From Ignelater luminosus (lineage: Eukaryota; Arthropoda; Insecta; Coleoptera; Elateridae), in the NCBI GenBank assembly GCA_011009095.1, contig VTPC01004861.1, positions 1,892 through 65,891 on the forward strand: a stretch of 64,000 bases of DNA, read 5' to 3'. Position numbers and translations under genes: made by a program. The notes under the pieces are model-generated. The model saw only the letters and a list, made by a program, of their open reading frames with translations. It had not been told where the DNA came from and did no database searches. Below are positions 34,751 through 49,700 of this stretch, one piece after another (position 1 is the first letter of the stretch; each line of letters starts with the position of its first letter).

Positions 34751-37700
34751 TTATAATTCGTCCTTTCTAGGAAGATTTGGATGCTTGACAAATTTCTTGA
34801 AGTCTTCTACTGACCGATCCCCTTTATAATTAGATACCAATTTTCCATTTGCAAATAGTTTAATTGTTGGAAAGCCAACTACTCCATATTCTTCTGCAAT
34901 TGCAGTATACTCTGTAGAATCCAAAGCTGCTAGTCGACCACTGAATCCTTCTGCTTTTAATTCATCTGCTGCTTGAATGTAAGCAGCTTTCATATTTTTA
35001 CAATGGCCACACCCTTAAAAATAAAATACTGTTTATTGGAAAACTTAATTCTAATGAAAAATACTTACAAGGAGCATAAAACAAGACTAATGTTAAATGA
35101 CTAGAACCAATCTCCTTCTTAAAATTACTCTTAGTTAATATAAGAATATTATTTGATTTGATTATAAATTCTTCGTTCTTTCGAGGAGGAGGAGGTGGAG
35201 GAGGAGGCGTATCTTTATCTGGTTGTGTCAGAAAATTGACAAAATCACCTGCCTAAAACATAATTCATTTTTACATTTTAATGAATTTAACAAAATAAGT
35301 AAAAATAACATACTGAAATTATGCAAGCAATAATAATTATTATTAACATACTGAAGTAATGGAAATTACATTTTCTTTCAATTTATACAATTATAAGTTG
35401 GCCTGGGTGTCAAATTTTCTAAGACAGTAAAAAATACAAATCTTTAAAAATCTCCTTTTTTTTAGAAGATTGGATGGAATAAATAATTTATTTTATATTT
35501 TGTACTCTCCAAAGTTAACATGTTATTTCAATTTAATTATTTTTATGAAAGTGGAGAATCTCTACTTTTACAGTTTACAATTAATACCTGTCTCATAAGT
35601 TTTAGTGTTACATACATATTAAGGCGCCATGTTTTTAAGTTTGTGTCTACTATTTACTTCACTCTGGGAATACAGTGGAGAAGAGAGAGATAATGTATTT
35701 CTTATGGGAGTTTGTATGACAGTGTTGTCATTTCTTTCACTGTATGTAATTGTCCATTTTGTGAAATAGACAATCACATCTAGTTTATGAACTAGAATCA
35801 AATCACATACAGTAGAGTCCCGATTATCCGTGACTCAGTTATCCATGTGGTGAACCAATTAACTGTCCACGTTATCATTCGTACGTGACATATTGCTCAT
35901 TTTTGTCCAGTAGTAAAGTAATTCTTAGTCATGTTTGTATACTAGTACATGCTTAATTGCATGTCTCGATTACTCGTTTTCCTCGCTTTTCCGTGCTTTT
36001 TTCGTCCCCAATTAACATGGATAATCAGGGCTCTACTGTAATTTTAATTTGGAACTCCAGAATATGAAATTCTCTAAAATTCATACAATCTGTTCACTTC
36101 TTAAATTGAACAACTTTGAATCCTATAAAGAACATAGGCAAGGTTCTTGAACTTATTGCAATCATTTTAGAGAATTCACAACATAGAAAATGCATTTTCC
36201 AGTTCCTGAACTACACAGAAAAACTATCTAGCTGATAAATGTTATACTCCTACAATTATTTTCTATTTTATTCACTTCCATTTCATTTAGTTCATTGGTA
36301 TTTTATTACTTAATAACAAGCACAACTAAAACAAATGATACCAAATCACATACAGGATCGCTAAAAAGTATGGAAACATGCTGCCCCTGCAAAAACGGTA
36401 AGTAATAAACAAACGAAATTTGGAAAGCTTAAAGTAGGTATTTTTTGCCATGTTTTGCGAAGGGAATTAAAAACAAATCTTCAATTGTTTTTTTGTACAG
36501 CCGCCATATTGAATCTTTTTAAATGGAACACCCTGTATATAACCCTATATTTGGATAGGGATTTTCAAGACAAATTCAATGGTATTGGGTAGCTATACTT
36601 ATCTTGAAAGGTTTTGGAGATACTCGCTATTCTTTTGTCAGGGGTTTCACTATTAAAAAGTATGGAAACACGCTGCTCCTGCAAAAACAGTAAGAGATAG
36701 ACAAATGAAATTTGGAGATCTTAAAGTAGCCATTGTTTGCCATGTTTTGCGAAGAGAATTAGGATCAAATCTTCAATTGTTTGTTTCGTACAGCCGCCAT
36801 CTTGAATTTCTTTAAATGGATCACCCTATATATGACCCCATATTTCAATAGGGATTTCTAAGGCGAATTCAATAATATAAGGGTTGCTATACTTATCTTG
36901 AAAGGTTGTGGAGATAATCACTACTCTTTTGTCAAGGATTTCTTAACTTTAAGGACGGATTCGTAATGCAAGCAGATCCCCCCGATTATTTGCAAAATTC
37001 CTTGCGAAAACTTCAAAAGGGATTGTTTCATTTCCAAGAAGTTAACGAAGAACATTTTGAACACTTGTTGTAAAATTATATTGTGTTTTTGTTATTATCA
37101 ATTCGTCACTATTTGTTCTTATTCCACCATAAATTTAGTTTGCTCTAGCATCGATCTATTATTTTAAATAAGTAGGCTAAGGGTAAATTTTTTATGGTTT
37201 TTATTTTACTTTAATTACTTATAAAATTGTTTTTTTAGTTCCATTGCCTCTGCTGTTTCACGGGTAACTCAATTTTGATAAAATTAATAGTGAAACCCTT
37301 GACAAAAGAATAGTGATTATCTCCAAAACCTTTTAAGCTAAGTTTAGCAACCCTTATATCATTGAATTTGTCTTGGAAATTCCTATCCAAATATGGGGTC
37401 ATATACAGGATGTTCCATTTAAAAAAATCCAGTTCAGCACCAGAGGCATAATGCTCAGCTGAATCGTCTATACCATATGGATCAAATCATGCAAATTATT
37501 CAAATCACATCAATAATTAGGTGACTGTAGTGGTAGGTAGTAGTACCTAGAAATTCTATGAAATAAGAGATATCTAATTGTCTTTAACTGCTTAGGATGC
37601 AATAAATCTTTTACTGAAGTACAATACAGTAGTCCTGCACATGTTGTGATAGGAACAGTCTTATTTACTAATAAAAATACAAATAAACAAAAACATTTAT

Positions 37701-40700
37701 TAGAATACCTCAACACACTTAATCAACTAAATAAATGAAATACCTAGTCAGAAGGTTAATATGTTGGTTTTGTAGTATATTCTAATATAATAAACTGTTG
37801 CATGATGACCCAAACAAAAGTAAAACTTCAAAGAAGAAAACTGTATACAAAGAAATAACCATGATCAAATTGCAAATATTAATAATATTTTAGTCAAGGA
37901 ATCCTTTCACGTTTGTATTTATCAATAGAGAACTTTCAGCTTCTTTAGAGGTAATATTTACAAAGAGAAGAAAATGAATAATTAAGGTATCAATTTGGAC
38001 AATTTTAGATTAATACAAAAATTTATTATTACAAGAAATATTACACACATTGTGTATTAATTTCTAAGCCAATGTGTCAGACACCATTTTTCTTTTGATT
38101 TTCTAGGAAGGCATTTCGTAACTAAAACACAGATGCCATGTAACAAATAATATAGCTGTTTACCACAATTGAACCAACTTTGTAAGTAAAAACTACCTGT
38201 CTTTATTATTACAATTCTCTGCAGGTATGCTTTATCCTTTGTCCACTCACGTAAAATCTTATTTCCTCTCATTTGTTCTTATGGCTTTTCCGATAATTCT
38301 GATAAACTGTTCCATCCTGTATGCTGAAATTATGTGCTTTTTTTTGTAAACATGGTGTTGGTGCTATCCTTTTGAAATACACAATGGTAGACGGGGAAAC
38401 TATCCAATTAAAAAAACTGAGTGTCCTTCTTTTTATAGATAGGCTGGACTTCACCTTAGTTAACTATTTCATTTGTGTTAACATTTTGGTTTTTAATAAG
38501 ACATTTATTTTTATTATTATTACTAATTTCTTTCTTTCAGTTTCCACTTGTACAGGGTCTGCAAGTGAAATGGGAGGATTTTAGGTGACCTTTAGAGCCA
38601 GAAGGAAGGTTGTAGGGATGAAGGTTACTGGCCCCTCACCATCTGCCTGGCCTACCATTTAGTTACAATGGATTGATGAATGGGTGAACAACTCAGCTAC
38701 TCAGTAGAAGGATATTATCAGAATGGTGAGTTTGGTACAAATGCGACGTGCTTTTCGACATCATTTTAACATACTGCGTAACCAGCCTGTTCCATCAGAT
38801 AATGCGATTCAAACGTGGATAAACAACCTCGAGCAAACTGGATCGATGTGCGGTCAATATTGCGGCAATACCTGTCAATATGCTGTGAGAGATCATGCAA
38901 AACTGTATTGTATTTAATAAAATATTAAAAAATTAATTCTTCAACAACCGATTACTTTTTAAAATCTTCCCGTTTCACCAGTGGATCCTGTATATTTTTC
39001 TGAAATTTACTTTGTCTAAATATTAGACATTTATTCATAATCAATAAAGAAAAAATACTGTTTAGTAGAATTCTTACAAACAGCTTGGATGGCAAGTAAT
39101 AAAATTGCTTTTATGTTGATTGCTTCAAGATTAAAGATGTTAATCTTGAAGAAAAGAACTAATCAGCTAGATAACATTAAAACATAATATCTAATGTATA
39201 CCAAAACTTATAAGGCAGGTGTTAATTAAGTATATGATTATGTTTAATATCACACTACCTACCACTGGGTTATTATAATTTAGGTTTGATTGCAATAATG
39301 ATTTGATTGTCATCAAAACTGATTGGTAAACGAAAATCCATAAGTGAAGTATGGTTTTTTGATCTGCAATCAACTTTGACGGCAATCAAATGTTGATGCA
39401 ATCAGCCATTAATCATCGTATTATCTCTTACCATCCTTCCTCCTGTGTATGTTTTATTAATTTTTCCAAAAACGCCAAAATATTTAAAAGTAGGATATCC
39501 TGTAATATTATAAAGTATACAAAGGTCTCTGCTCTTGTCTGATGTACAATCAACAGCTCCTAATCCTACTTTGTTACTATCTTTAAATACTTCTGCAGCC
39601 TTTGTAAATTCTGGTTTAGTCTTTTTGCAATGACCACACCCTTTAAATAATCAAAAACATTACCAAAGTAATTAATTATATAAAAGGAAACAACATACAA
39701 GGTGCATAAAACATTACTAATGCGTGTTTCTTTCTCTTTTTATAAGCACTTAAATGATCAACATTAATTATATGCACAACTTCTGATTTTTCTTCTGGCC
39801 ATGGAATTTCTACTGGTGGTGCACGAGGCTCTCTTGGATTTTTCATGAACTCTACTATACTTCGTGCATCTCGTGCATTTATATCAAATTTAAAAAGCCC
39901 ATAAGAAAAGTATTTTATTGTGGGATATCCTTTTATAGCATATGTTTCAAGTATTTTGGTTTCTTTCACTGCATCAATAGCAGCCAACATACCTGGTACC
40001 TAAAGTGTATTTATTTATTTATTTTTTAGATTGTAAGAAATCAATATAGTTACCCCTTCAGATTTCATTTTAGCAGCAGCCTTTTCATATTCTGGTTTCA
40101 TCTGTTTACAATGTCCACACCATGGTGCATAAAACATCACTAATACAGATGATTCTTCTTTAATAACTGGATCAAAACTATTCAAACTTAAATGTACTAC
40201 TTCACTGTCAGTATCAGACCATTCAGGTTCTGTTACTTTTACAGGTGCAATCTCTGGATTACGCATAAAAGTTACTATAGCATTCATCTTGTTTTCACCT
40301 TCATACTGATGTTTCATTGTTCCATTTCTGCAAAAATATAAATAAATATTGTTTACATATAGAGGGTGTTTCAGAAGGGAGATTTGAGGAGAACATGTTT
40401 GGGAAGTCAAAATAAGAAAAATAAATCTATATGTGGAAGTCCGATTCTCAACCATCACCATCAAATTTGGTGACACAATTTATTTATCTCCCACAATATG
40501 CAAATATCAAACTTGAAATTTCTACTACAGTTTACTACTGTAGAAGTGCATAATATCCAAGAAAATCAAATTTTTATCTGGTCCCCCACCAGAGATATTA
40601 AGCCTTAAAGTTAGACCAAATCTGAAAATTGCAACTTTTTGCAACTGTATAAAAAAAAAGGAAGCAAGATTCGAGCTTCTTTCTTTTTCGGCTTGTTTGT

Positions 40701-43700
40701 TGTTTTGCGATATGTACCAGCACAAATAGAACTAACATTGATATTGCACCCTTCTATAAAAAAACATCCCTTCAAGAGTGCGTTTCTTTAAATTGTGTCA
40801 CCAAATTTCAAGAGCAATTTTCACATATTAAATGACAATTTAGGACTTTAATGGAGGGAAAAAGAAAAATAGAGCAAGGTTTAAAGAAAACAATAGTTTT
40901 TATTTTAAATGTTTATGACTAACCAGTCCGTAGGAAATTAATTTTCCGTAGATGTCTGCAAACGCAAAAATCCGCGTGCACCGTGGAGTACAAATGGCCG
41001 TCATTTTTAAACCATTAAGTATACAAATAAAATAATATATGTTTTTGGCTACTCATACTTGAGGCAAATAACAGTAAAAATATTAATCATTTTTTAAATG
41101 GTCAAGCAACCTGGTTTGGGCTACTTGGAATGGATTGATCCAATTACCATGTGTTTCATTACAAAATGTTATCTGTACTGCTTGTAAAAAAAATCTACGC
41201 AGTCTGTCAATTTTAAGTTATTGATGCTTACAGTGCAAGAACCCCAATACACAGGTTTATTTTTCTTATTCTGACCTCCTGAACACATTCTCCAAAAATC
41301 TCCCTTTCTTCTTGAAGCAACCTCTATGACCAGGTATGGAGAAAGAGACCTCAGTGTGTCAAAAATCAAGTTTTCTCAAGTTTTGATTGATTTTTATAAA
41401 AGAAACAGTCAAAAAACTAGTCCTGATCTTATAAGATGTTAAGTGTGCTAAACACTTGTAAGATAGAATAAGTAATATTATGTACAATTTTAAGTCTTAC
41501 GCAGATAACTATGTACTTAAAGGAGAAATAAAAGGATTATTGTAAAGAAGTCTTATAGTCAATTTTATTAATAATGAAACAAAGTATTAACACCAAAAAC
41601 TTGATATACTTCCAACTACTTTATCTCAAAAACTGATTTTGACTAAGGTTTCTAACTCAAAAATTCCCAAGACAGACTTCTGGGAAAATTTCCAGTCTTG
41701 ATTCCTGAAAATAGCAGCTCTATACTTGAGCCTTTTCAAAAATTCTAATTTATAGATATAATGCATTTTATTATCTGCAAGAAGTTTTATCTATTTGGTT
41801 AATTTCCAAAGATCAATGCATAACCTAATATTGCATTGAGGCATAATGAACAAGTACTACCACTTGAAGCTGCTACTTCCTCGAGATTTTATTTTTCTTC
41901 TTAAACCTCGATTCAAAACTAGGAATATTAAAGAAATTTATTTTAATGAATGCCAAATTTCATAAACACAATTATCAAAGGAACTTGTTCGAAGATGCAA
42001 GCTGTTTCTGTTTTTTCATTACGACTACCCACACAGCACATTTTGTCTCAGAAATGTTTCAGATATATTGCATTGTTTCATAAATGTTGCATGTTACCAT
42101 GATATGTTCCTGCAAGATTCTTGAAATATCTCTTGTGAAATATAACTTTTGGAACATAACAGCAACATTCTTGAAATATCTATTATGAAATACGACATTT
42201 GGAACATAACAGTGACATTTCTGCAGTGTTTGAACTTGATGATTTAAGTGTTACCACTTGTTGACTGTTCCTGGAGCATCCTCACTTCATTCAGGTGCGT
42301 GCTAAGTGTTACAGTGTGTGGTGGATGATATTCGTAGTTATTTGCAAGGTAAGTATTAAAACTTTTTCTTATAATAAATATTGAAATTTCCTCTTAAAAT
42401 ATTTATTTAGTAGAACTTTAACTCATTTTGCATGTCATCTTTAAATTGGTATTCAGAAATAAAGTAAAATATGAGTGTAAATGCATTTATTACGCAGTTT
42501 ATTTGTTATATCCTCAAGAATCCCTTGTAAATCTAACAGTTACAAAAGGGAAATGGTATATAATATGTAAACATAGCTGGGTCAAATATTAAAAAAAAAT
42601 ACCGTAACAAAAAATATTTGGAATTACTTGAATAATAAATACTTAGCAAAAAAAGTATTCAGAATATAGTGTTTTTATTTATTTATATATGTTGTCTTTA
42701 TTATGAGGATCATATTTTTCTAAAATTGGTTTCATGATCTAGGTAATTGGTTTCAGGTAATGTTATTTTTTAGTGCCTTTAGACCATCTCCCGACTTTGA
42801 TTCTGACTATAATTCGTAAAAGAGGTCAAACCAGATTTTTTTTTAATTTAATATACTCATATAAGACTAGCTTATTAGCCACAAAATATTGTGAAACTAA
42901 GTAGATGCCTCCTTTTCATTAAAATAAAAAAATCTGGAATACATAAAACCCTTCAGGGATAAAACGCATCCAGGAAGCCGGAGCGGCTACAAATTCCTGC
43001 CAGAAAACACAAACGCTACTTTCGAGTGCGGACACGCTGCAATATTTACCTCTTTTTATTATTAATGTTTACCATTGTTAATAATGTTGATACAGACATC
43101 CTATCTATATTTATTTATTTAGCACAACAAACGCTAAAATTAAATCATACACTACTGTTTGGTAAGTATTCTGAAAGATTTCAAACAGAAAATATCGAAT
43201 ACTTTAATCATACAATAATAATATTAATTAATTGACCAATTTGTAAAAAGAACCAACGTTTTTTTTTGATATTCAATAATTACGGCCTTATAGGATTAGC
43301 TTGTTAGTAGCCAATGAATACTGTAGAACTGAAGTTTTGATGGCTGATTTTCATTAAAATAAAGAAGACCCTGTGATTGAGAGCAAATCATCATTTTTTA
43401 TTATGTGGCTACCTGGCATTTTCAGAGCCCAGCGTGTAGGTTCATGTGCAACATCTGGAACCCATAAAACGCCCCTGCTCCGAATTCCCCTCGAAAAACA
43501 CAAACACTCCCTACGTGCGAACGCTCTGCAATATTTACCGCTATTTACCTTTGTTAATGGCTAGATATAATAAAAGCATCCTATCTGTATTTATTTATTT
43601 AGCACAATAAACACTAAAATTGTGGAGTAACTAACTAGGTACTAAGTATTCCAAAGATTTTGAATACTAAATACTGAGTACTTTAATCACACACTAAGAT

Positions 43701-46700
43701 TACTAATTATTAATTAAGTACTTATTTGTTAAAAGGATTCAAATACAAATTACTAAATACTTTGAAAGTATTCAAAACAGTATTCTAAATACTTAAATAT
43801 TCTTAGATCTTAGAATACTACCTAGCCTGTATGTAAAAGAATAGCTTTATAGTTTTATAATAGTTTATACTTAAACGTAAAAGTGTTAATTATTTTGTTG
43901 TTTAAGGGTGATATATCTCCATTATCTCGAGACTACTGAACAAGCAACCAGTAAGGTCATAGAGAAGTGGGTAATTCAAGGGGGTTTACTACGTAATCGA
44001 GAAATGGTTGTAGGTAAATTACATTATTATAAACTATTAGATTAAAGAGTCATATTTTTTCAGAAAATGAATTCAAGAACTTTGGAGAAAATTGTGTAGG
44101 CAGTCTATGTAGTTAGCAGAGCATACGAATATTGTTTATTATTATTTATAGTATTGATTTTTAATAGTTACTAAATTAGTAAGAAATTTAAAAGAATAAC
44201 ACTCATTAAGATAAGTCTTTAGATTTTGTGGAATCAAATACACGACCTGTAAATATTGTTTTCAATGTTATATTTAACTCAAGATGATTTTGTTTAGTCA
44301 ATTTGTAATACCTAGTACAATAAATTTGTTGTAATAATATTTGAACGTGTCTTTCTCTAATGTTTCAATAATAATTATTATAAAATCATAATCAGAACTT
44401 TGCAATGTTGTTGTTGTTTAATATTTTATTTAATTATTTCTTTGTCTACATTTTGAGGTAGCTTTATTCAAATAAATTATTAGATTGCAAAATTTCGATT
44501 ATAGTTTTATAATAATTAAATCAATATTGTTGAACAAATATCTATTAAAACAATATTTTCAATGTTTCTGCAATATTGTTAGGAAGCATTTCTAGAATGC
44601 TTTTTTTTATATTTCTGTAATATTTCCAGTATACCTTTCATCAATATTGCAAGGAAATATAACTGCAAGGGGACATGAGTCTATTTCTGCAACATTCCTG
44701 AAACATTTCAGGACTATTTCTCAATATTTATGCAACATTCCTATTGTTTCAATGTAGTATTTAAGAAACATTAATGCAACATTTCTGTGCTGTGTAGGTA
44801 TGAATTGTAAAACTGCATTGGAGAAAAGGTATAAAAATGATTTCACCAGACACAGAATTTTAAGCCTTATGTGTGTCAGGTTTTCAGGCTGTAATATCTA
44901 ACAAGTAAAATCTTCATCTTTTACATTATTATTGATCCATGGAACTGAATACTAATATGATAATTCTAATTAACATTTTTTTATTTAAATTAATTAAAAA
45001 ATGAAATAAAAAATGATAGAAAATGATATCAGCATCGTGAAATATGATCAACAAGGTTTTTGACTGATGTTGGAAAACATTAGTCCTGGGTATTCCCAGG
45101 AAGTGAAAAATAAAAATCTCGAATTGTGGTAATCAAAAACCAATTGATTCAGAAATTCTAGTTTTGACACACTATATTCCCCTTTAACCACGCATAGTCA
45201 CATATTTGCATTAAAACTCAAATAAAAATGCTGAGATGTTGTAAAAGCCATCATTTCTTTTCTGCAGCATGAAAGAGCAAAATAATTAGTAATGTACTAA
45301 TTGAAACTATAAATTTTAATACTATTATGAAGCTTAAGATATTAAAGGAATACTTGATGGGGGAATAATATTCCAATAAATTGTGTGTTAAGCATAGGCT
45401 TACATTAGAAATTCTTGTGGTACTCTCACTGCAACATCATTGAGGAGGTAAGTAATAATTCAATATCAATCAGCTTATTGCACTAAACAATTCCATAATA
45501 CTGCTTCCAGTTAGCCTGTTGACTTAGGGCCACTTTTACAATATTGTTGGATGAGTTTAACTAGAGAATTATTATTATTATTATATTATTAATTCTGTTC
45601 CTCCTGAATATGACTTTGTTAGCGGGATAAAAGGATAAAAGCGACAGCTTTGGTAATTATCTCCATATGCCATCTTTCTTCCAACGACCCTATATACTTT
45701 GTCTTCTAGGAATATATTTTTAATCTGGATTTTATTGATTTGTCATTTGATACATTGAACAATGTTGTAATGTATCTAGATACAGTATTTTCCCAATTTA
45801 GTATTGGTATCTGTAACTAGTTACATTTTTTGTGTATCGATTTGTGTAAAGGATCTAAGTTTCTTATAGTTTTGTTCCTCTTCTTTCACACTGTGTACTT
45901 GAAATTAACAAAAAGCCAATCTAAAGCACTGCATACCGCAAATAAAAATAGGTGCTGTATGGAAAAGTAATAGCAGTTCGCGCTGTAAATTGAAATATCT
46001 CAAAACTATTTAAATGTGACTTAGATTGTTTTCCCTCTGTACTCTTCATTCATCTGGATACACATCAATTACAATTTTATTTTGTGATTTCATGGAATAG
46101 AAATTTAAAATAAGCAGCATTCTCTCAAATCTAGACAGCAGAAAGCGGAACTGCGAATATGATTCCATACAGCACAAAAAGTTTCAGGACGTGTTTCAGT
46201 CTTTCTGATATTTTTATATAACATTTCAGAAACATGTCTGGAACTTTTGCGATGTATGGGATGTCATAAACATAGAACAGTAAAATCAAAATGTATCTTA
46301 GTAGGTATCTAGATACACATTCCACTCAGTATCTGTATCTGACATTCAATAATAATTATATATATTTAATAAAATGTTCTTAATAAGACCCATTAACTTC
46401 ATTTGTGCTTATATTGTGGCAGCAACTGGTGACCTAACTTTAGGTTGAACACAGACCACTTGACTGGTTGGAATTGTCAAATAATACAAAAACTAACCAA
46501 TCAAGCAGTCGGTATCCAACTGAAGTTAGGTTATCAGCCACTGTTAAATGCTTACATTCTGACCAAAACTAAGATTGTTCAGGTACATAGCACCCAACAT
46601 ACTAAACATTTGATTGATCTTTAAATGTCTTTTTAATGGAACAAACTGACAATACGATTGATCAGTCAAATCAAATCAAGGTTGGCTAACATCTCTCATA

Positions 46701-49700
46701 TCTCTTTAGTTGTAATTTAAATGTTATAACTGCATGTTATCTAATCTAATTGTAAAGTTTGTTATAAATAAAATTTGAGAAAATAATAGGGTATCATTTT
46801 ATTCTACATTAAATGAGATGAAATCATATTTTTATTATTTAGAATTAAAAACACAAACCAAAGGAAGGAGGGGTATTAGTCAAACTTGATTCCATTGGGG
46901 CATGTGTAGTTGGCTGCCAAGTCTACACTATGCACAGTGTGCAACTGACCATGAACCTAATAATTTTTCTTTCTCTTTTAATTTTTCTCTAAATTATAAA
47001 GGCACAACATAATCGACATAAAGAAAATTCATGATTAATATTCCATAAAAAAATATGTATTTGGTAATTATTAGCTGCAAGTGTGCACTCAAGATGATCT
47101 GTTAATCACAATTTGCACATGTGTTCAACTTTAATGTTTTACAACATCTCTTCATTTTTATTTATATGCTAATAGCAAAATGCAGAATCATACGCATAGT
47201 AAAATAATGTGGGAAATCCTGTAATATTGTACTGAGTTCTAATAACAGCATTTTCAGGGCGATTAACATCAATTGCTGCCAACACTGAATGTCCTTGAAG
47301 TTCTTTAGCCGCAGCTGCATATTCTGGTTTTAAACTTCTACAGAAACCGCACCATGGAGCATAGAACATTATCATTATTGGTTTTTGTTCTTTCTTGATC
47401 AATTTTGCTAAACTCTAAAAATAAAAAAGCTATTAAACCCTAAATTACTGCATTAAAAGTTCTACCAGGAGTAAAATCATTTTGTTGATAAAAGAATTCC
47501 ACAAAAATATTTTTGACAGTTAAATTCTAAACCTTTATTAAATAGCAATTGTTTTTTTCTTGAGCAAGATAGCTATAAAGCTAATAGCCTAGTCATTTTA
47601 GAATTTATTATGGAAAAATTCTTTGCTGGTTGATGTTCTACACATCTTCATTTCATCTTTAGGAATAATGTCTAAAAGGTCGCTTAACATTCTACAGGTC
47701 CTGAAAGGCATTAAAAATCTGTTTTTTGTAAATATCTCAGAAACCCGTTGATCCTATGATAAAAATAGTTCTTACTTAAATTAAAGATCTCCAAATTATC
47801 TACCAAAAAGGTTCTATACTCTATTCATTATAGCAAGTAACTGTCAGCATCAAAATTTCTGAAATATTTCTTGTCTGTACCCATTTAATGTGACTTTTTT
47901 TTCAGAATGTACCTGTAATTTACAAAAAGTTACTAAATGGTCTTAGGTATGTAGCATTTGACACTAATTTCAGAAAAGTGTGCATTTATGACTTTATGAC
48001 ATTCCAATTTCGTACTGTTAATACACTTAGCCCAGGCTTTGAGATTTTAACCTTCAGAAAGCTAAGATTAGTTAAAGATTTAGTCATAGTTCTTACACTT
48101 GCATTGTCCAAGACTTTCTGCATATTGTTTAGTCAAGCAAATGTAGCACAACAAAGAATTTTTCCACAAGAACTCCCAGTCACTTATCTAGAATAACTGG
48201 ACTCCAGAATAATCTCTAAAACTATTATATATGTATGTATGGGGTGTTCGAATGATCTGTGAACAGAGGATATCATTGTTATCAAAACTGCTTGGTGGTT
48301 TTAAGTTTTTGACTCTCACTCTCCACTCATGCTGATGGGTTAATATGCATGCACTTATTTTACATGTGCAAGAGTAAAGTGAGAATTTTGATGAGTTACT
48401 TTTAAATTTGTTGCCTAAAACTGCCCAATACTAGTTATCAAAATGGAAGTTGAAACAAAGGTGGTAGATAAAACCTAAAAAGGGCTATTGATATAAAAAG
48501 GCTTAAAGGATAGTGTAAAATAATATGCATTATCAAAAGAGGAGTAAATGGGGGTGCTGGTAAAGGTATAAAAAAAAAACAGTGAGAGTGACCTGATGAA
48601 AAAAATGTAGTAAATGGAGGAATGAAAGGAAGGGTTGTTTGTAAGGTAAAGGTAAAAAGTACAAGTAAAGGTAGCAATAAAAGTGGAAGGTAATGAGTGG
48701 GGAAATGACATATTGATAATGGGTAACAGAGAGTTTTCCATTAAAGAAAAGCTGAGAAAAAACATCTGGGAATGCAAAGCATAACCACAACGAACACATG
48801 TTTCGTTATTTTTTTAAAATTTTGGCGGTCATTTTGACCATGTTCCCGAGGTGATATCAAAAAACTAAAAGTATACGTTTGTCTTATTTTTTGATGTAGA
48901 ATACGATTCTAAAATAAAAAAATTTTTTTGAAAATTTTTCAATTTTCGGCGGCCATTTTGACCATGTTCCCGAAGAATTATCAAAAAAACGAAAATACCA
49001 CATGGTCTTTAGTTTTTGATGTAGAATCCAAATCTGAAGTCAAAATTTCAAAATTTAACAAAAAATGCGAACAGACATATAGACAGACAGACTTCGCAAA
49101 TTCAGTAACGACTCCTTCGGAGTTCGTTGATAATGATTTTCATTTGTCAGGTGAGATGTTTAGGAAAATTTTGCAATAAACAATCGAAGAATACCTAAAT
49201 GATTGAATTCAGATTTCTACAATACAATTCAAGAATAAAACTTGATTTATGAACAAACAGCAGCAGAAATTAGTTGATGTGTTCAATTTTACAAACAAAA
49301 GTTTGGTGCGCCATGCTTTTATGAAACACTATCATACAGGGTGTAAATGAAATGGCAGAAAAAAACTTCAGTACGTTATTCTACGGTAAAAAATAAACAG
49401 AAAACCTCTATACCATTTTGCTGTTAACACTATCTTAAAGTTATTGGAAGTCGTAAATTGCTTAGTTGATTCCACATTGTTAATAAATATAACAAAATAT
49501 TAATGTTTAAACAGAGTTTAAATGTAAAAATCACTAATTACATACCGTTCATAGTTTTTTTTGTACTAGTGTATTAGTAATCCATTTCTTAAAATGGTAA
49601 ATTCCTTGCAAGAAAATTTTGAAAATATTGCAATGTTACACATTACTAACAATGGTAACCAAGATACGAGATTGCAAGCACAACTCGTGTATTCACTCCT

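Larger units (their letters stand above)
40328..47193 (-). other. Large intron 4 of the PDIA5-like gene
   Basis: 6.9 kb between the first and second catalytic domains (donor GC|gtatga at 47193, acceptor tttgcag at 40328). It holds the 2.8-kb inverted-end element at 42026-44800 and two hairpins at 46164 and 46418. A segment from about 40363 ('gggtgtttcagaaggg') looks like the end of another DNA transposon, and 41640-41760 is an inverse match to 34040-34140. No exon-like ORF was found. Confidence 0.8.

Noticed and set aside
43026..43235. ORF inside the 2.8-kb element as its transposase
   Set aside because: Only 69 codons, no catalytic motif, and the duplicated copy next to it does not keep the frame.
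43911..44045. Exon-like frame VIYLHYLETTEQATSKVIEK within the large PDIA5 intron
   Set aside because: It is only about 45 codons, lies inside a transposon-like element, and has no clear partner exons, so I did not call a gene.
48438..48799. Three overlapping minus-strand ORFs rich in Phe, Leu, Ser and Pro
   Set aside because: They are open because the opposite strand is purine-rich; all three frames being open argues against coding.
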